A stretch of DNA of 10,987 nt from DASYYE01 sp035946955 (GTDB lineage: Bacteria; Actinomycetota; Actinomycetes; Streptosporangiales; Streptosporangiaceae): contig DASYYE010000008.1 of NCBI GenBank assembly GCA_035946955.1, positions 1 to 10,987 on the forward strand, written 5' to 3'. The translations under genes and the position numbers were made by a program. Below the pieces are notes generated by a model. The model saw only the letters and a list, made by a program, of their open reading frames with translations, ran no database searches and had not been told where the DNA came from. The first letter of the stretch is position 1. Each line of letters begins with the position of its first letter. Below, piece by piece: positions 6,702 to 10,987 of the stretch.

Positions 6702-7235
6702 GTTTCGTCCACGTGGACACCGTGCTGCTGAGGCGCGTCTATGCCCTGATCGTCATCGAGCACGGCACCGCCACGTTCACCTGGCTGGCACCACCACGAA
6801 CCCCGACGGCGCGTGGACAACACAAGCAGCCCGCAACCTCCTATAGACCTCGGGCAGCTCACGACTTCAGTCAAGTTCCTGATTAGGGATCGTGCAGGCC
6901 AGTTCGCCGGTTCGTTCGACGCCGTGTTCCAGGCAGAAGGGATCAGGATTCTCGCCAGCCCTCGGCAGGCGCCCAGAGCGAACGCCATCTGCGAAAGGAT
7001 AATCGGCACTTTGCGCCGGGAACTCTTCGACCGGTTGCTGATCATCAATGAGCGCCACCTGCACCAAATACTGACCGAGTACTGCACTACAACACCGCCC
7101 GGCCACACCGCTCTCAGTCAGCTCGCGCCGGCTCAAGCTCACACTTGGCCACCGGAGACCAACCTCGCCGAACACCCGATCCGCCGGAAACAAGTGCTCG
7201 GCGGACTTACGTATGAGTACCAGGTCGCCGCCTGA
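6702..7235 (+). pseudogene. 5'-truncated, frameshifted rve-type transposase
   Basis: Reads GFVHVDTVLLRRVYALIVIE-HG. A one-base loss near 6765 moves the reading to a frame giving TTNPDGAWTTQAARNLL and then TAG. A second loss near 6842 moves it to IDLGQLTTSVKFLIRDRAGQ, FAGSFDAVFQAEGIRILASP, NAICERIIGTLRRELFDRLL and INERHLHQILTEYC. A short compensated shift near 7085 disturbs the expected HYNTARPH segment, and the end is NLAEHPIRRKQVLGGLTYEY-QVAA. It shares many motif stretches with the copy just upstream but differs at scattered positions, so they are related copies, not a fresh duplication. Confidence 0.75.
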
Positions 7236-7276
7236 CGCTCCAGACTGTCACCAGAAGAGGCAGGTCACCGCCGCGG

Positions 7277-7296
7277 TCGTGTATTCGAGCCCGACA
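7277..7296 (+). repeat. right inverted repeat of the truncated IS copy
   Basis: TCGTGTATTCGAGCCCGACA, matching the right end of the other copy (6681-6700) at 17 of 20 positions. Confidence 0.55.
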
Positions 7297-7388
7297 GGGT
7301 GTATGTCCACATGGTCGAGGAGTACGCCCGCCACAACGGCCACGCCGACCTGCTGCGCGAACGCATCGACGGGGCGACCGGACCCTGA
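7297..7388 (+). pseudogene. 3' end of an unidentified gene cut by the IS
   Basis: Directly after the IS right end the frame reads VYVHMVEEYARHNGHADLLR and ERIDGATGP, then TGA (7386-7388). Codon use is strongly GC3-biased and typical of coding, and the residue pattern is helical and charged like a protein C-terminus. No start or ribosome site is present and the 5' part is not in the window. I do not recognise it with confidence; a recombinase or DNA-processing protein tail is only a guess. Confidence 0.45.
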
Positions 7389-7588
7389 CCGGCACATCAC
7401 CAGCAGGCCCGGCACCAGTGCCCCGGCATCTTTGATGGGGCCAATTATTTCTGGCATGGCAGTTGAGGCCATTGGTGCTGGAGGAACAGGTCATGGGGTG
7501 GTCTCACGAACTACTTCTACGCGGACGGCGTAAATAGTTCATTTCTTAGAAGGGATGTATCAGCCATCACAGGGTTTCACTCTTACTT
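7389..7588. other. intergenic stretch, less GC-rich
   Basis: About 200 bases with lower GC than the neighbours, especially 7530-7585 (AAATAGTTCATTTCTTAGAA). No gene is convincing: a frame open from 7467 reads NYFYADGVNSSFLRRDVSA and ITGFHSYLW but has no start and runs out of phase with the following gene. It could hold a promoter for the small CxxC gene, or a decayed 5' extension of it. Confidence 0.4.
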
Positions 7589-7828
7589 GTGGGTGCTCCC
7601 AACGGGGGAGTGCCCTGCGGGATTGGAGACAGACAATGGCAGCACCCCGTGGGGCAGAACAACTGGAGGTTCTGTAACAAGTGCTACGCACTGTGGTGGA
7701 ACGGGTATCCGGACAACGGGGCCTGCGCGGCTGGAGGCTCGCATGTCGCCGTGGCGTACGGCAACAAGGGCGGAAGCTGGGACATTATCGTTGTAGCGGA
7801 CCCCACACCATACCCAGGACCGGAGTGA
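7589..7828 (+). CDS. small protein with a CxxC...C...H knuckle-like repeat
   Basis: 79 residues from GTG 7589. The core, NNWRFCNKCYALWWNGYPDN followed by GACAAGGSH, has C29, C32, C46 and H52, a possible zinc or disulfide knuckle. From memory, repeats of the form WRxCxKCxxLxxxG...CPAGGxH occur singly or in tandem at the ends of secreted actinobacterial proteins, probably as small binding or stability modules. Only one repeat is present, with a short acidic/Pro tail (PTPYPGPE). No signal peptide is visible and the ribosome site is weak (AGGG 14 bases upstream). The frame is open back to 7550 without an ATG/GTG/TTG, so the gene may be the 3' remainder of a longer one. Function unknown. Confidence 0.55.
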   Translation: MGAPNGGVPCGIGDRQWQHPVGQNNWRFCNKCYALWWNGYPDNGACAAGGSHVAVAYGNKGGSWDIIVVADPTPYPGPE

Positions 7829-7879
7829 CCGGCTGGACTGACAGCATGAGTCTGTAGCTTCTGCTCGGGCTGACGGAAT

Positions 7880-7931
7880 GCCCGGGTTCGGACACTTATC
7901 CGGTGGAATGCGGTGGGGTCTGAACCCGGGC
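7880..7931. repeat. long inverted repeat, 14-bp arms
   Basis: GCCCGGGTTCGGAC (7880-7893) and GTCTGAACCCGGGC (7918-7931) pair at 13 of 14 positions around a 24-base loop. It starts 51 bases after the small CxxC gene. No T-run follows, so it is not a standard intrinsic terminator; it could still stop transcription, as some actinobacterial hairpins without a U-tail do, or be a binding site. Confidence 0.6.
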
Positions 7932-8118
7932 ACCCGTTCTTACGTCCCAAGTCGGCCACCAGCCTGGACACATACCCCGGACCCAGGCCCCCGGGGCTCC
8001 AGCCGCCTGCACCGGCCCCGTGATCCGTTCAGCACCCGGTCGAGCCCTGCTGCGACAAGATCGGCCACCATGCACTACGTGATCCCTTATTACATGCAGG
8101 TGCCGTTGCAGTAGCAGT

Positions 8119-8255
8119 GAGGCAAGCCTCCGACCGCCGAGGTGTGCAGCTGGCCGGGGTGTTTCCCGGCGGGTGGCGGGGTGGCTGAGGCGGCGGTCCG
8201 GGCCTGGCCTCGGGGGATCGCGGCTGGGCCGCGATGAGCGCCGCTGGCCGGCCAG
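8119..8255. repeat. run of four dyads upstream of the large gene
   Basis: GAGGC-AA-GCCTC (8119-8130); GCCGGG-6 bases-CCCGGC (8153-8170); ATCGCGGC-TGG-GCCGCGAT (8217-8235, perfect 8-bp stem); CTGGCCGGCCAG (8244-8255, perfect 12-bp palindrome). They may form a structured leader RNA or regulatory sites. Very high GC raises the chance background of such dyads. Confidence 0.45.
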
Positions 8256-8439
8256 GGCTGTTGCAGTGCCCGTGCTGACGGGCGCGCCACTGGGGGGACG
8301 CTGTGTCGCCGGGTGGTGTTCCGGTGCTGGTATGGGCTGGCACGGGGTTCTCGCGGTGGTCAGGCGCATACTTCGAGGGGGAAGGCCGTGATCCTGCAAT
8401 TAGGCGAGAGCGGCGGGCGCACGGGAGTGGTGGCGAGCC

Positions 8440-10680
8440 ATGGCCAGAGGTTATCCACAGGCGCTGAGTGCCTGTCCAGGTACGGCGCTGATGCTTCATG
8501 TTGCCAGTGATGCGCCAAAGTTCCGTTTCGACTTCTTCCGCCAGGGCGCGGGGGTTGCGTTTGCTGGCAGCTCACCGTGGTTCAGCGGGCCGGCGCCGGG
8601 AGGGTCGCCTGCCGCGGACGCGGACTTCGGCTGGGCCGGGTTCCGGTTCGACGTGCCAGCCGACTGGGCGTCAGGGGTGTATGTGGCGGTCATCGTTGAG
8701 TGGGACGGTATTGGCGTCCCGCCCCCGGTGACGCCCCCCGCGGGGCTCTACGCCACTGACGGCCAGCTGCTGTTCGTCCTCAGGAGCGCTGAGCCGGGAG
8801 CCGCCGCCACAATCCTCTGCAAGTTCTCGCTGTTTACCTTCCATGCATACAACATCACCGGCGGCGGCGCGTTCTATCGGGTGGGGATCCCATCGGTGCC
8901 GCCGGATCCGCCGGGCGCCAAGGTGACACTGTTGCGACCAGGCGGCGGGACCGGCGGTGACCTGGCATACCCCGACCCTGACCTGTATGACCCGAGTCTG
9001 CACCCGCAGACGTTCCCGTTCTGGGATGCGCCGTTTATTAGCTGGCTGGAGGGCCGGGGCGCTCCCATTGAGTACTGCACCGACCTCGATATCCACTCTG
9101 ACCAGGGTCTGCTGCCGAACTACCGGCTGCTGCTGAGCGTTGGGCACGACGAGTACTGGAGCGCCCCAATGCGCTCGAACATCGAGAGCTTCATCGCTTC
9201 AGGCGGCAACGTGGCGTTTTTCAGCGGCAACACCTGCTGGTGGCGGGTGCATCTGGTGGACAACGACACGGCGATGGTCTGCGCCAAGGACACTGCCTGC
9301 AGCGGTCCCGACCTGTGGTGGAGCGGTCTGGCCGGGGATCCGGAGAACTCGGTGACCGGGGTGAGCTACCGCAATGGCGGCGGTTGGTGGGGGAGTAAGC
9401 GAGCCCAGACCGGGTACGCGGTCCAGTTCTCTGGCCACTGGGTATTCGATGGCATCATGGGGTTGTCTGATGGCCAGGTGATCGGCAAAGCCGTGGTTCC
9501 GCCGGTTGTCGGTTACGAATGCGACGGCGCTCAGTTTGTCTATGACAGTGCCGGGAACGCGGTCCCGACCGGCGACGACGGGACGCCAACGGATTTCACC
9601 ATCCTCGGGCTTGCCCCGCTGACACCACCCGGCGACGGCACCAGTGGGTGGAGTCAGTGCTCTCGCGAGGGCAGTGCGACCAGCCCCTACACCGCAACCA
9701 TGGGCATCTATGAGCACGCGGGGACCGTCTTCACGGCGGCGACCTGCGAGTGGCCCAGGGTGGCAGCGAGCGGTAGCGATACTGCTGTCACCATGATCAC
9801 CGACAATGTGCTGACACGGCTGTCCGCTCCACTGCATATCTCGACCGAGCTCGCCGTGGCAATGGGATCATCCGGCAGCACCACGGTGGAGGCCGGCGTC
9901 AACGCCGGTGATGGCAGCATCTCCTATACCTGGTGGGATCTTGGCGGCACCGGCCGGGGGTTCCTGGACCTGGGTGGCCAGACCGGCGATGCTCCCGCCG
10001 CCGCGCTGGTGGGATCCCAGCACAACTACCTGTTCGTGGTGGCCCGTGGCACCGACGGCGGCCTGTACCTCAACCAAGGCGAACTCGGCAGGGGGTTCAC
10101 TGGCTGGGCAGACATGGGCTTCCAAGCCGGTGCCGCTGCGGCCATGGCGTCTTCGGGCGATACGGTCGCGCTAGTCAGCGTGGGCCCAGATGGCAGCACC
10201 TCCTATGACTGGTGGGATCTTGGCGGCACCGGCCGGGGGTTCCTGGACCTGGGTGGCCAGACCGGCGATGCTCCCGCCGCCGCGCTGGTGGGGCCCCGGC
10301 ACAACTACCTGTTCGTGGTGGCCCGTGGTACCGACGGCGGCCTGTTCCTCAACCAAGGCGAACTCGGCGGCCCCTTCACCGGCTTTGCCGACATGAGCTT
10401 CGCGGCCAAGACCGCCGCGGCGATGTCATCATCAGGCGACACCACTGTGCTGATCGGTGTGAGCCCAGACGGGAGCGTCTCCTACACCTGGTGGGCACTT
10501 GGCCAGGGAAGCCAGGCGTGGGCCGCGCTCGATGGCCAGCTAACCGGCACCGCTCCCGCCGCGGCGCTCGTGGGCCCGCAGGACAACTACCTGTTCGTGG
10601 TGATCAAGGGCATGGACGGCGGCTTGTACCTCAACCAGGGAACGCTGGGCGGGCCCTTCACCGGCTGGACGGCGATGTGA
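8440..10680 (+). CDS. N,N-dimethylformamidase beta-like domain fused to beta-propeller-like repeats
   Basis: 746 residues. Residues about 1-461 resemble the dimethylformamidase large-subunit family: GYPQALSACPG, FRFDFFRQGAGV and ADWASGVYVAVIVEWDG (N-terminal beta part), then FPFWDAPFISWLEGRGAPIE, YCTDLDIHSD, LLSVGHDEYWSAPMR (232-245), GGNVAFFSGNTCWW, and an end ITDNVLTRLS. Known dimethylformamidase hydrolyses amides with iron held by two Tyr and one carboxylate; Y239 in HDEYW is a candidate ligand, unproven. Residues about 474-746 are three 93-residue modules, each two blade-like halves (SYTWWDLGGTGRGFLDLGG; LFVVARGTDGGLYLNQGELG), like PLL/sialidase-type lectin propellers. ATG 8440 is the only start after TAG 8401; GGGAG lies 12 bases upstream. 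No signal peptide or transmembrane helix is seen, which is odd for a protein with lectin-like repeats. Substrate unknown. Confidence 0.8.
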   Translation: MARGYPQALSACPGTALMLHVASDAPKFRFDFFRQGAGVAFAGSSPWFSGPAPGGSPAADADFGWAGFRFDVPADWASGVYVAVIVEWDGIGVPPPVTPPAGLYATDGQLLFVLRSAEPGAAATILCKFSLFTFHAYNITGGGAFYRVGIPSVPPDPPGAKVTLLRPGGGTGGDLAYPDPDLYDPSLHPQTFPFWDAPFISWLEGRGAPIEYCTDLDIHSDQGLLPNYRLLLSVGHDEYWSAPMRSNIESFIASGGNVAFFSGNTCWWRVHLVDNDTAMVCAKDTACSGPDLWWSGLAGDPENSVTGVSYRNGGGWWGSKRAQTGYAVQFSGHWVFDGIMGLSDGQVIGKAVVPPVVGYECDGAQFVYDSAGNAVPTGDDGTPTDFTILGLAPLTPPGDGTSGWSQCSREGSATSPYTATMGIYEHAGTVFTAATCEWPRVAASGSDTAVTMITDNVLTRLSAPLHISTELAVAMGSSGSTTVEAGVNAGDGSISYTWWDLGGTGRGFLDLGGQTGDAPAAALVGSQHNYLFVVARGTDGGLYLNQGELGRGFTGWADMGFQAGAAAAMASSGDTVALVSVGPDGSTSYDWWDLGGTGRGFLDLGGQTGDAPAAALVGPRHNYLFVVARGTDGGLFLNQGELGGPFTGFADMSFAAKTAAAMSSSGDTTVLIGVSPDGSVSYTWWALGQGSQAWAALDGQLTGTAPAAALVGPQDNYLFVVIKGMDGGLYLNQGTLGGPFTGWTAM
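9931..10680 (+). repeat. 279-bp tandem repeats encoding the propeller modules
   Basis: The TGGTGG marking each module lies at 9931, 10210 and 10489, an exact 279-bp (93-codon) period. Copies 1 and 2 are nearly identical in DNA over about 159 bases from that point (I count five mismatches), while copy 3 is clearly diverged. Recent duplication or gene conversion of the first two is likely. Confidence 0.85.
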
Positions 10681-10727
10681 CCCTGGCGGCGCCGCCCAGA
10701 TTGAGCCGGACGCGGCCCCGCCCCCTT

Positions 10728-10749
10728 TGACGGCGGCCCTTCGCCGTCA
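10728..10749. terminator. hairpin after the large gene
   Basis: TGACGGCG-GCCCTT-CGCCGTCA is a perfect 8-bp stem with a 6-base loop, 47 bases after the stop at 10680. No T-run follows. TCAGGG (10747-10752) and CCCTGA (10765-10770) could form a second, mutually exclusive stem. A U-less terminator is the simplest reading. Confidence 0.55.
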
Positions 10750-10786
10750 GGGTCAAGACCTCCGCCCTGACACGGAGATGTAACCA

Positions 10787-10987
10787 GTGGGTGAGGTGAA
10801 ATCCGGCCGCATAATCCCGATTTCTTTAATGTGCGACGGACTCCTCATTGCCGCTCTACGTCCCCAGCAGGCTGCGGAACTGGGTCGAGACTGCAAACTG
10901 CAGGTCAGGCCTTACATGGACGCTGTCCGTATCCGTCCGCAGCAGCAGCCGCCCAGCACCCCGAGGATACGGACATATGACGGACAG
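10787..10987 (+). CDS. possible small ORF running off the window end
   Basis: GTG 10787 has GGAG 9 bases upstream (10774-10777), and 67 codons are open to the end of the window (VGEVKSGRIIPISLMCDGLL, then AALRPQQAAELGRDC...). Against coding: it includes rare TTA and two ATA codons and its third-position GC is much lower than that of neighbouring genes. No family is recognised. An alternative is a gene starting at ATG 10977 (MTD...), with GAGG at 10963-10966, inside the repeat cluster. Confidence 0.25.
   Translation, partial: MGEVKSGRIIPISLMCDGLLIAALRPQQAAELGRDCKLQVRPYMDAVRIRPQQQPPSTPRIRTYDGQ
10924..10987. promoter_or_regulatory. inverted and direct repeat cluster around a possible gene start
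   Basis: TGTCCGTATCC (10924-10934) and GGATACGGACA (10965-10975) form a perfect 11-bp inverted repeat with a 30-base loop. ACGGACA then repeats directly at 10969-10975 and 10980-10986, an 11-bp period. A GAGG (10963-10966) and ATG (10977) lie within the right half. It may be an operator or a hairpin controlling access to the start; the window ends too soon to tell. Confidence 0.45.

Larger units (their letters stand above)
6701..7296 (+). mobile_element. 5'-truncated second copy of a related IS
   Basis: It begins mid-transposase (GFVHVDTVL) immediately after the right end of the preceding IS and runs to its own right end, TCGTGTATTCGAGCCCGACA (7277-7296). The left inverted repeat and first half are absent. 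Sequence after 7296 belongs to a different, interrupted gene. Confidence 0.65.
7829..8439. other. gene-free stretch with several hairpins
   Basis: About 610 bases without a supported gene on either strand: minus-strand open frames here are Pro/Arg-rich and show no recognisable motif. It holds a long stem at 7880-7931 and a run of short perfect hairpins between 8119 and 8255. It probably contains the promoter and leader of the large gene starting at 8440; I cannot place -10/-35 elements. Confidence 0.45.

Noticed and set aside
7880..7931. tRNA-like fold (a GGTTCGGAC resembling a T-arm)
   Set aside because: No acceptor, D-arm or anticodon arrangement can be drawn; a simple long stem explains the pairing.
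8029..8499. 156-codon minus-strand frame in the gene-free region
   Set aside because: Low-complexity Pro/Arg/Ser composition, no motif, no clear ribosome site; it overlaps the hairpin cluster and the start of the large gene.

Overview
The window is very GC-rich, and its real genes show strong G/C bias at third codon positions, GTG/ATG starts and short overlaps. It carries a SARP/AfsR-type regulator, repeat-rich ABC-type permeases and rve-type transposases of kinds common in filamentous actinomycetes (Streptomyces, Streptosporangiales, Trebonia-like). I read it as accessory chromosomal DNA of a high-GC actinobacterium and cannot name the species.

Left part (1-3104, all +): the 3' part of a large exported or membrane-anchored protein is coupled by a GTGA overlap to a multi-pass membrane protein. 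The latter looks like an in-frame chimera: the N-terminal 235-240 residues resemble one membrane-protein family, and the rest resembles the C-terminal half of an actinobacterial ABC permease. Overlapping its 3' end is a roughly 37-codon 5' stub of another permease of that type, cut off just before a small SARP-family regulator (2229-3104). This looks like a transporter array eroded by deletion.

Middle (3105-7388): IS remnants surround an intact hipB-hipA toxin-antitoxin pair (3525-5079). Upstream of hipB lie three 16-bp palindromes spaced exactly 26 bp apart, the clearest regulatory structure in the window. A 5' transposase remnant lies to the left of hipBA and a 3' transposase remnant to its right, both on the minus strand. 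Next come a near-complete 1.19-kb IS copy (5511-6700) disabled by three frameshifts, a 5'-truncated relative (6701-7296) and the last 29 codons of an unidentified disrupted gene.

Right part (7389-10987): a small CxxC...C...H protein of 79 codons (7589-7828), a roughly 600-base gene-free stretch with several perfect hairpins, and a 746-residue protein (8440-10680). That protein joins an N,N-dimethylformamidase beta-like domain to three 93-residue modules, probably six beta-propeller-like blades. A hairpin follows its stop. The window ends in a cluster of direct and inverted repeats around a possible gene start.

The best candidates for new biology are the phased hipBA operator array, the dimethylformamidase-like/propeller fusion with its recently duplicated module and structured upstream region, and the chimeric permease. 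I see no complete defence or biosynthetic system.
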